A stretch of 64,000 nucleotides of DNA from contig NVTY02000059.1 in NCBI GenBank assembly GCA_002401765.2, positions 124,001-188,000 on the forward strand, in the 5' to 3' direction. The DNA comes from Thiotrichaceae bacterium. Lineage in GTDB: Bacteria; Pseudomonadota; Gammaproteobacteria; SZUA-140. This document shows positions 31,868 through 41,098 of the stretch, piece by piece. Made by a program: the position numbers and the translations under genes. How positions within the stretch are numbered: position 1 is the stretch's first letter; every line of letters starts with the position of its first letter. The notes under the pieces were generated by a model. The model saw only the letters and a program-made list of their open reading frames with translations, was not told the DNA's origin and did not search any database.

Positions 31868-33163
31868 ATGAGCGATAACCACCTATCTAGCACGCTGTTT
31901 TCATCTCTGAACCTCCCAGAGGAACTCTCGCAGGGTATTGAAAAAACAGGCTTTACTCGATGCACCCCAATACAGGCGGAAACTTTGCCGCTGGCATTAG
32001 CGGGCTCTGATATCGCAGGTCAGGCGCAAACAGGTACCGGCAAAACAGCCGCTTTTTTAATTGCGCTGATGAACCGATTGCTCACCAGCGACGCCGACAA
32101 AGCCAAAGTGGGGCATAATCCGCGCGCGCTGGTACTCGCGCCCACTAGAGAACTGGCACTTCAAATTCATAAAGATGCGGTCGCACTCGGCGAAGCCACC
32201 GGACTTAAAATTGGTGTTGTCTATGGCGGCGCTGGCTACGACACACAAAAAGAGATGTTACGTGACGGACTCGATATCCTGATCGGCACACCCGGGCGCA
32301 CCATTGATTTCTTCAAGCAGAACATCTTCAATCTTAAATCGATTGAAGTGATGGTCATGGATGAAGCAGATCGCATGTTCGACCTCGGCTTTATAAAAGA
32401 TATCCGCTTTCTACTGCGCCGCATGCCTGATCCAGACAAACGCCTCAATCTGCTCTTCTCCGCAACATTGTCATTCCGCGTCATCGAGCTCGCCTATGAA
32501 CATATGAACAACCCAACGCTAATCAAGGTTGAGGCAGAAAAGGTCACCGCAGACAAAGTGGTGCAGCAGATGTATTACACCTCAAACGACGAAAAGATTC
32601 CGCTACTACTCGGCCTGCTTAAACAACTAAAACCCATGCGGTCGATCATCTTCGTCAATACCAAAGATGCAGGCAATAAGGTTAATGCCTTTCTCACCGG
32701 CAACGATTTTAATGCTGGCACACTGTCTGGCGATGTCCCACAGAAAAAACGCATCAGCCTGCTCAAACGTTTTCAGGATGGCGAGCTACCGATCCTGGTC
32801 GCAACCGATGTTGCCGCGCGCGGCCTGCACATCCCGGATGTCAGCCATATCTTCAATTACGACCTACCGCAGGACTCTGAAGATTATGTACATCGCATCG
32901 GGCGCACCGCACGTGCCGGTAATAGCGGCGTTGCGATCAGCTTTGCCTGCGAAGACTACGCCTTTGCACTACCCGATATTGAAGAATATGTCGGCAACAA
33001 GATCCCAACCGAACGTGTCACCACTGAACTGCTGGTAACGCCTGAGCCCCCGATCTACCCTAAGAAAGTCCCGAAGGCTCACCATCATCAAAAATCGGGC
33101 AGTAAAAATCAGCGTCGTCGGCCACCAAGACGCGCCCATTCAAAGGCGACTTCCAGCAGCTAG
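31868..33163 (+). CDS. rhlB: DEAD-box ATP-dependent RNA helicase, RhlB-type
   Basis: 431 residues from ATG 31868; an upstream ATG at 31775 would add a non-conserved tail. All helicase motifs are present: Q motif (GFTRCTPIQ), [25 protein letters not shown] (VMDEADRMF), SAT, and RGLHIPDV with [10 protein letters not shown]. The C-terminal tail is basic ([18 protein letters not shown]), suited to RNA binding. The symbol follows the conserved divergence from trxA-rho, where E. coli has rhlB, the RNA degradosome helicase; RhlE-like activity remains possible. Confidence 0.85.
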   Translation: MSDNHLSSTLFSSLNLPEELSQGIEKTGFTRCTPIQAETLPLALAGSDIAGQAQTGTGKTAAFLIALMNRLLTSDADKAKVGHNPRALVLAPTRELALQIHKDAVALGEATGLKIGVVYGGAGYDTQKEMLRDGLDILIGTPGRTIDFFKQNIFNLKSIEVMVMDEADRMFDLGFIKDIRFLLRRMPDPDKRLNLLFSATLSFRVIELAYEHMNNPTLIKVEAEKVTADKVVQQMYYTSNDEKIPLLLGLLKQLKPMRSIIFVNTKDAGNKVNAFLTGNDFNAGTLSGDVPQKKRISLLKRFQDGELPILVATDVAARGLHIPDVSHIFNYDLPQDSEDYVHRIGRTARAGNSGVAISFACEDYAFALPDIEEYVGNKIPTERVTTELLVTPEPPIYPKKVPKAHHHQKSGSKNQRRRPPRRAHSKATSSS

Positions 33164-33182
33164 CCGACAATGAGCCTCGCAT

Positions 33183-33998
33183 ATGGAGAGTAGCAACCTG
33201 GAACTCATCATCCGACTCAGCTTTTTTTTCGGCATCTTTGCCATTATGGCACTGTGGGAGCTTAAGGCACCACGACGACCTTTGCGTAGCGCCAAACCAT
33301 TTCGCTGGCTCAATAATATCGGCCTTACCTTTTTCAATACACTGTTGTTACGCCTGCTATTCCCTGCAGCCGCTGTCGGCGTAGCGCTCTATGCCTCACA
33401 GCAGCAGTGGGGCGTGTTAAACCAGATTGATCTGCCACTGTGGATTGAGATCATCCTCGCCGTCGTCATCCTCGACTTTTGTATCTACCTGCAACACCGC
33501 CTGTTTCACCGCGTGCCGATGTTGTGGCAACTGCATATGATGCACCACAGCGATGTCGATCTTGATGTCACCAGCGGCGCGCGCTTTCACCCGATTGAAA
33601 TTATCCTGTCAATGCTAATCAAGATGCTGCTTATCTGCCTGCTTGGCCCCGCCATTGTTGCAGTCGTCATCTTTGAAGTCATTCTCAATGCCGTCGCGAT
33701 GTTTAACCACAGCAATGTGCGCATTCCGCTGCACATTGACCGAGTCTTGCGGCGCCTTGTGGTCACCCCAGACATGCACCGCGTCCATCACTCAGTCATC
33801 AAAGATGAAACCAATAGCAATTATGGCTTCAATCTCCCCTGGTGGGATCGCCTCTTTGGCTCCTATTGCGCGCAACCATCAAAGGGACACGATGAGATGA
33901 CCATCGGCCTGACACAATTTCAACAACCTAAAACGCAATCATTCCTGTGGATGTTACGCCTGCCCTTTAAAAAAAAAGGCGGTGGCTACGACCAGTAG
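33183..33998 (+). CDS. Sterol desaturase / fatty acid hydroxylase family membrane protein
   Basis: 271 residues with about four to five hydrophobic helices (first at residues 6-24). The di-iron histidine clusters are visible: HRLFH near residue 105, HMMHH near 119, and HRVHHS near 201, the arrangement of integral-membrane hydroxylases/desaturases acting on lipids. The substrate cannot be told from sequence. It begins 20 bp after the helicase gene on the same strand, but a functional link is not apparent. Confidence 0.88.
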   Translation: MESSNLELIIRLSFFFGIFAIMALWELKAPRRPLRSAKPFRWLNNIGLTFFNTLLLRLLFPAAAVGVALYASQQQWGVLNQIDLPLWIEIILAVVILDFCIYLQHRLFHRVPMLWQLHMMHHSDVDLDVTSGARFHPIEIILSMLIKMLLICLLGPAIVAVVIFEVILNAVAMFNHSNVRIPLHIDRVLRRLVVTPDMHRVHHSVIKDETNSNYGFNLPWWDRLFGSYCAQPSKGHDEMTIGLTQFQQPKTQSFLWMLRLPFKKKGGGYDQ

Positions 33999-34072
33999 CC
34001 TCGCCACCTCAGACGTAACGGCCATGTAACAGCGCCATCGACATGACAGCAGCCACCACCACAGGAAACACC

Positions 34073-36508
34073 ATGACAGACATTCAAGCCTTACCCGCTG
34101 ACGCGCTCTATCACCACTGTCGCCTGTCGGATCTTTCCTTTGAAACCACCGCAGACCTGCCTGACCTAACGCAGATCATCGGCCAGACACGCGCCCTTGA
34201 TGCGCTTCGCTTTGGCATCGGCATTCAACAACAGGGCTATAACCTCTATGTACTCGGCCCACATGGTGTTGGCAAACAGACCGCAGTGCATGAATACCTG
34301 GAGGAAAAGACCCAAGAGGGCCCCGCACCGTCTGATTGGTGCTATATCAATAACTTTGAGCAACCTAATAAACCACGTGTTTTGCAATTGCCCGCAGGCG
34401 ATGGCATACGGCTCAACAAAGCCATCAAAAAACTACTCAGTGATGTTATTGCCGCGGTCACCAGTGCATTTAATCGCGTTGAATATCGAGGCCGCATCGA
34501 TGAAGCCGAACAAGTACTGCACCATCAACAGGAAAAGGCATTTAATACACTTAAAGAAAAAGCCGCGCTATTCCACATCACGCTGGTCACCACCCAGGAC
34601 GGCTTTGCCTTCGCCGCCACAACGGATGATGACGAGATCATCAAACCCAACGATTTTGACAAGCTGCCAGCTGCAGAACGCGCACAAATCGAAGCGGAGA
34701 TCGATAAACTGCAGGAAGCGCTACAGCCAATACTGCGCCAGTCACCACAGTGGCGTAATGACACCAAAGAGAAAATTGTGCAAATTGATCGTGAAACAGG
34801 TTCACTAGCCATTGGCTTTCTCTTTGACCATATCAAAGGCCATTATCGCGAACTGCCAGCGGTACTGACCTACCTTGATCAGGTACAGCAGGACATTGTC
34901 GATAATTTAGATGATTTTCGCGAACAGGATATGACTGACGAACTGCCGGAGCAGAGTGCAAACCACAGCGCGCTGCATCGTCGCTATGAAATCAATGTCA
35001 TCATTGATCACGGCAGCTCAAAGACAGCCCCAGTGATCTACGAAAACAACCCCATGCACGACAACCTGGTGGGGCGTGTTGAACATGTCACCCACATGGG
35101 CACACTCATCACCGACTTCTCCTTAATCAAACCCGGCGCACTGCACCACGCCAATGGTGGTTATCTGATTCTCGATGCACGCAAAGTACTGCTGCAACCC
35201 TACGCATGGGAAGCACTCAAACGTACTCTCTCTTCGTCTGAGATACGGATTGAATCCCTGGGACAGACATTAAACCTGATCAGCACGGTCTCGCTTGAGC
35301 CGGAGGCGATACCGCTCGATGTTAAAATCATCCTGCTGGGTGATCGCCAGCTCTACTATATGCTTTACGAGTATGATCCTGACTTTGCAGAGCTATTCAA
35401 GGTCGCTGCTGATTTCAGTGACGTCATGGTGCGCGATGAAAACAACACCCAGCTCTATGCACAAATGATGGCGACGGTGGCGCGCAAACATTCCCTGCGC
35501 CCCTTTCAACGCAACGCGGTCGCACGCCTGATAGAACATAGCGCGCGACTCTGTGAAGATGCCAGCAAACTCTCTTCCCGCATTGGCACACTGACCGAAC
35601 TGCTACAGGAGTCCGATTACTGGGCAGCCGAGCACGGACGTGACATCGTCTTGCAGGACGATGTCGATAAGGCAATCAATAAAAAAATCTACCGCTCAGA
35701 CCGTATTCGTGAACAGATTCATGAAGCGATCAAACGCGGTACGCTGCTCATCGATACCGACGGGCTGCGTGCCGGGCAGATCAATGCACTCTCGGTGATT
35801 GAACTGGGTGACTTTACCTGTGGCCAGCCTTCTCGCATCACTGCTACCGTGCGGGTGGGTGAAGGTGACGTCATCGACATCGAGCGCGAAGTTGAACTGG
35901 GTGGCGAGGTTCACTCTAAGGGAGTCATGATCCTATCGGGATTCCTGGCTTCTCACTATGCTGTTGATGCACCGCTGTCACTGGCTGCAAGCCTGGTCTT
36001 TGAACAGAGCTATAACGGTGTTGATGGCGACAGCGCATCAATGGCGGAACTCTGCTGCCTACTCTCGGCACTGGCGGCGGTGCCCATCAAACAATCACTG
36101 GCGATCACTGGCTCGGTCAATCAATTTGGTGAAAGCCAGCCGATCGGTGCCGCCAATGAAAAGATCGAAGGTTTTTTTGATATCTGTCATATGCGCGGAT
36201 TGAATGGCACCCAGGGCGTGTTAATTCCCACCAGTAACATCGAAGATCTCATGTTGCATAAAGATGTTGTTAATGCGGCCAAGCAAGGCCAATTCAATAT
36301 CTATCCATTTAGCCATGTTAACCAGGCGATGGAACTGCTCACTGGAGAGGCTTCTGGCGTACGAGACAAAGAGGGCAACTTCCCCAACGGAACTATCAAC
36401 TATAAAGTTGAGCAACGCCTGCATGAATTTGCCTTACTCAGGCATAATTTTGGAGAACCCACCGCTACGCCACCACAAAAAAATGACGCCGATGCAAAGG
36501 CCTCATAA
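34073..36508 (+). CDS. Lon-related ATP-dependent protease
   Basis: 811 residues from ATG 34073, which has AGGA seven bases upstream; ATG 34043 is less likely. The protein is the large proteobacterial Lon-like family, not classical Lon: a Walker A GPHGVGKQT near residues 61-69, a long coiled middle region, and a C-terminal S16 protease domain with the Ser-Lys dyad at about Ser654 (in GVDGDSASMAE) and Lys697 (in ANEKIEGFF). The N-terminal LON substrate-binding domain is absent. Likely a cytoplasmic quality-control protease. It is preceded by the hydroxylase gene by 74 bp. Confidence 0.92.
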   Translation: MTDIQALPADALYHHCRLSDLSFETTADLPDLTQIIGQTRALDALRFGIGIQQQGYNLYVLGPHGVGKQTAVHEYLEEKTQEGPAPSDWCYINNFEQPNKPRVLQLPAGDGIRLNKAIKKLLSDVIAAVTSAFNRVEYRGRIDEAEQVLHHQQEKAFNTLKEKAALFHITLVTTQDGFAFAATTDDDEIIKPNDFDKLPAAERAQIEAEIDKLQEALQPILRQSPQWRNDTKEKIVQIDRETGSLAIGFLFDHIKGHYRELPAVLTYLDQVQQDIVDNLDDFREQDMTDELPEQSANHSALHRRYEINVIIDHGSSKTAPVIYENNPMHDNLVGRVEHVTHMGTLITDFSLIKPGALHHANGGYLILDARKVLLQPYAWEALKRTLSSSEIRIESLGQTLNLISTVSLEPEAIPLDVKIILLGDRQLYYMLYEYDPDFAELFKVAADFSDVMVRDENNTQLYAQMMATVARKHSLRPFQRNAVARLIEHSARLCEDASKLSSRIGTLTELLQESDYWAAEHGRDIVLQDDVDKAINKKIYRSDRIREQIHEAIKRGTLLIDTDGLRAGQINALSVIELGDFTCGQPSRITATVRVGEGDVIDIEREVELGGEVHSKGVMILSGFLASHYAVDAPLSLAASLVFEQSYNGVDGDSASMAELCCLLSALAAVPIKQSLAITGSVNQFGESQPIGAANEKIEGFFDICHMRGLNGTQGVLIPTSNIEDLMLHKDVVNAAKQGQFNIYPFSHVNQAMELLTGEASGVRDKEGNFPNGTINYKVEQRLHEFALLRHNFGEPTATPPQKNDADAKAS

Positions 36509-36513
36509 TATGA

Positions 36514-37848
36514 TTAATGCTCGCCACCCAGGCGCAGGTACTCAACAAAGATAATAGAATCGAAGGTGCGGTTCAGTGTTGAGCTGTGAAAATTAACCAT
36601 CGTCGTACCACGGCTATATTCAAGCGGATCACCCACATTAAAGACGTCTCGTGCGCCTGCAATCCACTGCTCAGTCACGCCTGTTGTGACGCGAATATAA
36701 CTGTAGGCCTTGGTCTGAATCACTTCTGCAACCACACCGCTATTGGGCAGCTTGCGTTTGGGCTGTGATAGCTTGGCCTGTTGCTGCTGTTGGTAATCTT
36801 TTAACTGCGGTAGCGAACCCCAGAAACCGATATCGCCACGCTCATCAAAGCCCGCGTATTCTACCGCTTTATAATAACCATCACGATTGGTACCGCCGAT
36901 GATATAGAGTCGGTCGTTATAGACCACACTGCCAAAGTTTGCGCGCATTGATGAAAGTGGCGTCGTATAACGCCATTCACCCAATTCTCCGTCACCCGCT
37001 TGCTGAGTCACCTCAATCTTATCGGAATAACGTGCGCCATTCAGCCCACCCATCGCGTACAACTGTTTGCCATGAGTAGCCGATGAAAGTCCGTAGCGAG
37101 GTGCTTGCATCGCTGTCGTTTTTTTCCAAACCAGTTCATCATCAACAGATGGCTGGGTAAATTCAACCGCGGTCAAGCCAACGCCTTCACTCTCCGCATG
37201 GCCACCCATCACATAGGCAAACCCGTTTAAGGATTTCACGCTATTGATATAGCGCGTCATGGTGAGCGGATTGACCTCAGCTCGCCAACGCCCCAGGCTG
37301 CCATCTTTATTAATCGCTGCGCTTTCAACCGCATCCAGTAATGTACCTGCAAAACCACCCAACGCATAAAGGCGTTCATTCGCCACAAACAGTTTTACAC
37401 AACGACGCGGATAGCGCAGTCTATAGCGCTCAGTCACCCAGCCCTCAAGTGCACCGCTCTCTGAAATCCGTGTACGCTCAACGCTGCGCAACAATATTTG
37501 TCCGTTTTCGCCCTTGCCACCACCAGCTGCATAGATAAAACCATTGTGCTCAACCACATCAAAGAAGCCACGGGCGTCATTAAGGATTGCACTGCGCTGC
37601 CACGCGGCAAGCGAACCATCAAGGTTAATCTTACTGTATTCCGTGGTGTTTAAAAAATCATGGCCATTGATGCCACCAATGGCGTAGATAACACCATTCA
37701 CCTGCAGTACCGATGCCCCTGCACGCACACTGTTCATTTCACTCGCTTGCTGCCAACCAGGAATCCACACCGCCAGTGCCAAAACTTGTTTGGTATAGGC
37801 TGCAAAAAATAGCACTAGCAATAATAATATGGCGCATTGGCGATTCAT
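36514..37848 (-). CDS. Exported kelch-repeat beta-propeller protein
   Basis: 444 residues from ATG 37848, which gives a signal peptide (CAILLLLVLFFAAYTKQVLA). The body consists of about six kelch-like repeats of roughly 50-60 residues, recognisable by IYAIGGINGHDF, IYAAGGGKGENG, LYALGGFAG, AYVMGGHAESEG, LYAMGGLNG and LYIIGGTNRDG. A C-terminal 90-residue domain follows the propeller. It is the last gene of a minus-strand cluster with two SUMF1-domain genes, but a MITE (37874-38012) now lies 26 bp upstream of its start and may affect expression. Confidence 0.85.
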   Translation of the reverse strand: MNRQCAILLLLVLFFAAYTKQVLALAVWIPGWQQASEMNSVRAGASVLQVNGVIYAIGGINGHDFLNTTEYSKINLDGSLAAWQRSAILNDARGFFDVVEHNGFIYAAGGGKGENGQILLRSVERTRISESGALEGWVTERYRLRYPRRCVKLFVANERLYALGGFAGTLLDAVESAAINKDGSLGRWRAEVNPLTMTRYINSVKSLNGFAYVMGGHAESEGVGLTAVEFTQPSVDDELVWKKTTAMQAPRYGLSSATHGKQLYAMGGLNGARYSDKIEVTQQAGDGELGEWRYTTPLSSMRANFGSVVYNDRLYIIGGTNRDGYYKAVEYAGFDERGDIGFWGSLPQLKDYQQQQQAKLSQPKRKLPNSGVVAEVIQTKAYSYIRVTTGVTEQWIAGARDVFNVGDPLEYSRGTTMVNFHSSTLNRTFDSIIFVEYLRLGGEH

Positions 37849-37873
37849 CAAACATCCCATCTTTTCTTGGTAA

Positions 37874-38012
37874 GAGACCTTTGCATGAGCACTAGTTTTT
37901 GTTCCAGCAAGGCATAAATGACCGAAAGAACGGAGTTTACACGTAGTAAATGACTTTTTTGAGATCATTTATAACGCAGCTGGAGCGGAAAATAGACTCG
38001 TGCAAAGGTCTC
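37874..38012. mobile_element. MITE with GAGACCTTTGCA ends and 5-bp target duplication
   Basis: A 139-bp element bounded by GAGACCTTTGCATGAG and its near-exact inverse CTCGTGCAAAGGTCTC. The two halves pair over about 50 bp with mismatches (for example GTTCCAGC with GCTGGAGC, ATAAATGA with TCATTTAT). GGTAA flanks both sides (37869-37873 and 38013-38017), a 5-bp target duplication. It has no coding capacity, so it depends on a transposase elsewhere; the family is not identified. It sits between the second SUMF1 gene and the kelch gene. Confidence 0.85.
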
Positions 38013-38061
38013 GGTAAAAGGCTATGTTAACAGGGATCTATCTTTGGCGTGAGGCGCTGCA

Positions 38062-39051
38062 CTACTCTACCTCAATGCTGGCCAGCTTAACGTCCGCCGC
38101 ACAGCGAAAGCCCAAATCTTCATGCTGCGACTCCGGCTTCAGGTTATAGCGATACGCGCCACGTTGAAACAGTTTCAGTGCGTAATGACCGTCGCCCCCC
38201 CAGGCAGCGCCTTTCACCACTTTAAATATTTCGCCAAAATCCTTACTGGTATAATCTGAGCCTTCATATGACTGGTACCAATCGGCCGTCCATTCCGAGA
38301 CATTGCCACTCATATCACGTACACCATAGGGTGAAACATCCCCTTGATACGAACCAACGGGTGCCACCCCATCATCCCAAATCTCTTCGCCAGTATTACT
38401 CTGACCGTATGCCCACTGATTACCCCAGGCAAACTCTAGCCCCTTATCACCTCGAATTGATTTTTCCCACTCGGCCTCGGTTGGCAGCCGCTTCCCTTTC
38501 CAGTCACAATAGGCCTTTGCATCGTGCCAGTTGACATAAACCACGGGTAACCAGTCCATATAGGCAAAACGCTTATCGATCACCGCCAGCAACTCAGGCT
38601 TCGTCATCTTGCGCGTATCGATATCCAACCGCATCACCTTCACCACTAGTCGCCGTATTTTTTCAACCGATACCGCCTCGATCCTGTTTCTTCGTAAACT
38701 CAGCAGATAACCATTGTTGACCCAATACTGCGGTGGCGCATATTTTTTCTGTGCGACAAATGCCTTAAATTGGCCATTTGTCACTTCATGCTCATCAATA
38801 TAAAAACTACTCAAATACTGATTATGCTCAGGATGCTCATCCAGATACCACGGTTTGGTATTGCCATACTCACCTGAACTATTGTTATTATCGGCCTTAT
38901 CACTGCCCATAATAAATACACTAGCGGGTATCAGTTTCATCTCCTGATGGCTGCTTGTTGCCACACGCTTCACCTCCTGTGCAAAGCCAACTGATGCCAC
39001 CCCGAACATGCCAATGCTCATACTTAACCCTAATATAAAATTAGATTTCAC
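38062..39051 (-). CDS. Exported SUMF1 (formylglycine-generating-like) domain protein
   Basis: 329 residues from a GTG at 39051, chosen because GAGGAGGGG lies just upstream and it gives a signal peptide (MKSNFILGLSMSIGMFGV then ASVGFAQ). The start overlaps the end of the upstream gene. The SUMF1/FGE-sulphatase domain covers most of the protein: MKLIPASVFIMGSDK, FYIDEHEVTNGQF, PVVYVNWHDAKAYCDWKG, KRLPTEAEWEKSIRG, VRDMSGNVSEWTADWY and LGFRCA. A 60-residue insertion after WVNNGYLLSL is unusual. Such domains either oxidise a sulphatase cysteine or act as binding modules; no sulphatase gene is present in the window. Confidence 0.85.
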   Translation of the reverse strand: MKSNFILGLSMSIGMFGVASVGFAQEVKRVATSSHQEMKLIPASVFIMGSDKADNNNSSGEYGNTKPWYLDEHPEHNQYLSSFYIDEHEVTNGQFKAFVAQKKYAPPQYWVNNGYLLSLRRNRIEAVSVEKIRRLVVKVMRLDIDTRKMTKPELLAVIDKRFAYMDWLPVVYVNWHDAKAYCDWKGKRLPTEAEWEKSIRGDKGLEFAWGNQWAYGQSNTGEEIWDDGVAPVGSYQGDVSPYGVRDMSGNVSEWTADWYQSYEGSDYTSKDFGEIFKVVKGAAWGGDGHYALKLFQRGAYRYNLKPESQHEDLGFRCAADVKLASIEVE

Positions 39052-40057
39052 CACGCCCCTCCTCAGAATCTTTCGCACAGCGAAAACCAAAACTCTTATT
39101 TCGTGTGGTGCGTAAAAAAAATGACCGATTGAATGCCGGTGCCGATGCACCGCATTTATAAAAACTGCAATTCCACCAGGAGCCACCCTTTAATGTTTTA
39201 TAAGTCTTACCGTAATTTTCTGTCGGCTTTTGATTGCCCGGATAGGCCTCATACCAGGACGATGTCCATTCCCATACGTTGCCTGACATATCAAACAGAC
39301 CAAAGGGACTGACGCCCTCTTTAAATGCGCCGACTGGCGTGGTACCGCCTGCTTGTTTCAACGTATTCCATCGCTGCGGCATATTGGCGCGGGTAATATC
39401 AAATTCATTGCCCCACGGATACACCCTTGCGTCAGCTCCTCGTGCCGCTTTTTCCCATTCAGCCCCGCTCGGCAGACGCTTGTCAGCCCATGCACAGTAG
39501 TCAGTCGCATCGTACCAACTGACATACACCACCGGATGATCGATAAGACCATCAGGAAAAGTCCTGTTTTCATAATAACGAGGTGACTTGCGCTGGGTGG
39601 CATCGATAAATTGTTGATACTGCAGATTAGTCACTTCATAGCGGTCCAACCAATATGCCGCTAGAAACACCCGGTGTGCGGGTCCCTCATCAGGCAAACG
39701 TTGATCCGAGCCCATGGTAAATTCACCGCTGGGGATCAACACCATTTCATTGGTTTGCTTACCAATTCGTGTCGTCTCATAAACCATCGGTACGTGCATT
39801 CCCGGCGCAAAATCAGCCTCTTTTTTGTCACCAATACAATCAACTTGCTGGTGCACTGAGTGACCAATGGTCATTAAGCCCGTACCGACCTCATTCCCGG
39901 TGTGACAACTAACACAAGCTTCTAGCGTTTTCCGCTCAACAGCCGGATGACTCATATCAATGTGGCAGCCCTGGCATGCCTGCGGCTCAACATTAACGAG
40001 ATCCGCCTGTATGCCAACAGAAACCAGCGACATGACCCCCGCAAGTGCAATGCCCAT
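39041..40057 (-). CDS. Exported cytochrome c-type / SUMF1 fusion protein
   Basis: 338 residues. A signal peptide (MGIALAGVMSLVSVGIQA) is followed by two c-type haem motifs, CQGCH (28-32) and CVSCH (48-52), in a short NapB/multihaem-like stretch, then a SUMF1 domain: EMVLIPSGEFTMGSDQ, YWLDRYEVTNLQYQQF, PVVYVSWYDATDYCAWAD, KRLPSGAEWEKAARG, LFDMSGNVWEWTSSWY and FGFRCA. The haem motifs place the product in the periplasm. It is the first gene of the cluster with a second SUMF1 gene and a kelch protein. The haem-SUMF1 fusion is uncommon; role unknown. Confidence 0.85.
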   Translation of the reverse strand: MGIALAGVMSLVSVGIQADLVNVEPQACQGCHIDMSHPAVERKTLEACVSCHTGNEVGTGLMTIGHSVHQQVDCIGDKKEADFAPGMHVPMVYETTRIGKQTNEMVLIPSGEFTMGSDQRLPDEGPAHRVFLAAYWLDRYEVTNLQYQQFIDATQRKSPRYYENRTFPDGLIDHPVVYVSWYDATDYCAWADKRLPSGAEWEKAARGADARVYPWGNEFDITRANMPQRWNTLKQAGGTTPVGAFKEGVSPFGLFDMSGNVWEWTSSWYEAYPGNQKPTENYGKTYKTLKGGSWWNCSFYKCGASAPAFNRSFFLRTTRNKSFGFRCAKDSEEGRGEI

Positions 40058-40605
40058 CCAATTTATATGACTGACAAAGATAGCCCTTCTCCCCTTAAAC
40101 CCGCCTACAACCTAATCTGCAGTGAGATGCTAAAGCATGGCTTTCTCAATTCACCTAGAAAAAAGCAAAGTCCCATATAAAAAATGGACATAAAACCACA
40201 CGCTTTATGCAGAAATAACCGATGAAATAAATCGATATTCACGATGCTTATTAAATATCCTATTCAGCTAAAATTCAATCTCTATTATTGATGGCTATTT
40301 TGAGGGGCGATATGGCGTGTAAAATAACCCCAGAGAGACTTATTTGTGCGTCAGGTCACAAAACGATCATTTTTAACTTATAGTTTAACTGAACCTTTGC
40401 TGAACCAAGCTTGACACCCGCTAGTCGGCGTGGCATAAAAGAGCGCTGGTAATACTCACCACATGTGAGACATATTGCTGACTTCCCCGCATTAGGGTTT
40501 CTGTAGAGAGAAATGCATATCGGGGGGGGTTGCTGTTACAGATTTTCAGAGGGGAGAGTCTGTCACTGTTTTATCCATTAAATACCCTTGAATGAGGAGA
40601 AAAGT
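40058..40605. other. Divergent intergenic region before the cytochrome c gene
   Basis: A 548-bp spacer between the SUMF1 cluster (minus) and the cytochrome c gene (plus). It is AT-rich and holds the candidate promoter at 40411-40439, a run of nine Gs near 40520-40528, and GAGGAG before the cytochrome start. No ORF of significance was found. Confidence 0.55.
40411..40439 (+). promoter_or_regulatory. Candidate sigma-70 promoter for the cytochrome c gene
   Basis: TTGACA (40411-40416), a 17-bp spacer and CATAAA (40434-40439) make a good sigma-70 match. It would give a leader of about 160 nt before the cytochrome c start codon. Confidence 0.45.
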
Positions 40606-40926
40606 ATGAAAGCACGTTGGTTAAGCATTCCTGCCGCGGCTCTCTTAATGCTAGGCTCAAGTCAAGCTTTTGCTGACCTGGATCTTGCTAAGAAGAGTGG
40701 TTGCCTAGCATGTCACAGCATCGAGAAAAAAGTAGTTGGCCCAGCATGGAAAGATGTTGCTGCCAAATACAGCGCTAGTGACAAAGCTACGCTAGTGGCT
40801 AAAGTCAAAAAAGGTGGTAAAGGTGCCTGGAATGACGTAACCGGTGGCGTTCCAATGCCTCCATACTCACCACGTGTTTCTGATGAAAACATCGAAACAC
40901 TGGTAGACTTTATTCTTGCTCTGTAA
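40606..40926 (+). CDS. Periplasmic monohaem class I cytochrome c (c-551/552 type)
   Basis: 106 residues from ATG 40606, preceded by GAGGAG; a TTG 18 bases upstream is rejected. A signal peptide (AALLMLGSSQAFA) is followed by haem motif CLACH and by a VPMPPYSP segment supplying the axial Met, as in cytochrome c-551/c8. The final IETLVDFILAL helix closes the fold. It is a soluble electron carrier, probably to a terminal oxidase or reductase. It has its own terminator and stands alone. Confidence 0.93.
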   Translation: MKARWLSIPAAALLMLGSSQAFADLDLAKKSGCLACHSIEKKVVGPAWKDVAAKYSASDKATLVAKVKKGGKGAWNDVTGGVPMPPYSPRVSDENIETLVDFILAL

Positions 40927-40952
40927 TTTAGACTAAGAAAAGAAGTAGGAAG

Positions 40953-40979
40953 GCCAGTCTTAATGACTGGCTTTTTTTT
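40953..40979 (+). terminator. Rho-independent terminator of the cytochrome c gene
   Basis: GCCAGTC (40953-40959) and GACTGGC (40965-40971) form a perfect 7-bp stem with a 5-nt loop, followed by eight Ts (40972-40979), 27 bp after the stop codon. Confidence 0.9.
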
Positions 40980-41098
40980 GCCTGCGAATCACGCACACCA
41001 ACAAGGCAAGCGAGCCCTGATCACGTCCCCACCATCCCGATATTGGTGCTAATATAGAATCCACTATAAAAATAATCATTAGCAGTAAGGTATTATCG

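Noticed and set aside
41000-41098. TPP riboswitch before thiD
   Set aside because: The leader is short and lacks the CTGAGA thi-box pattern.
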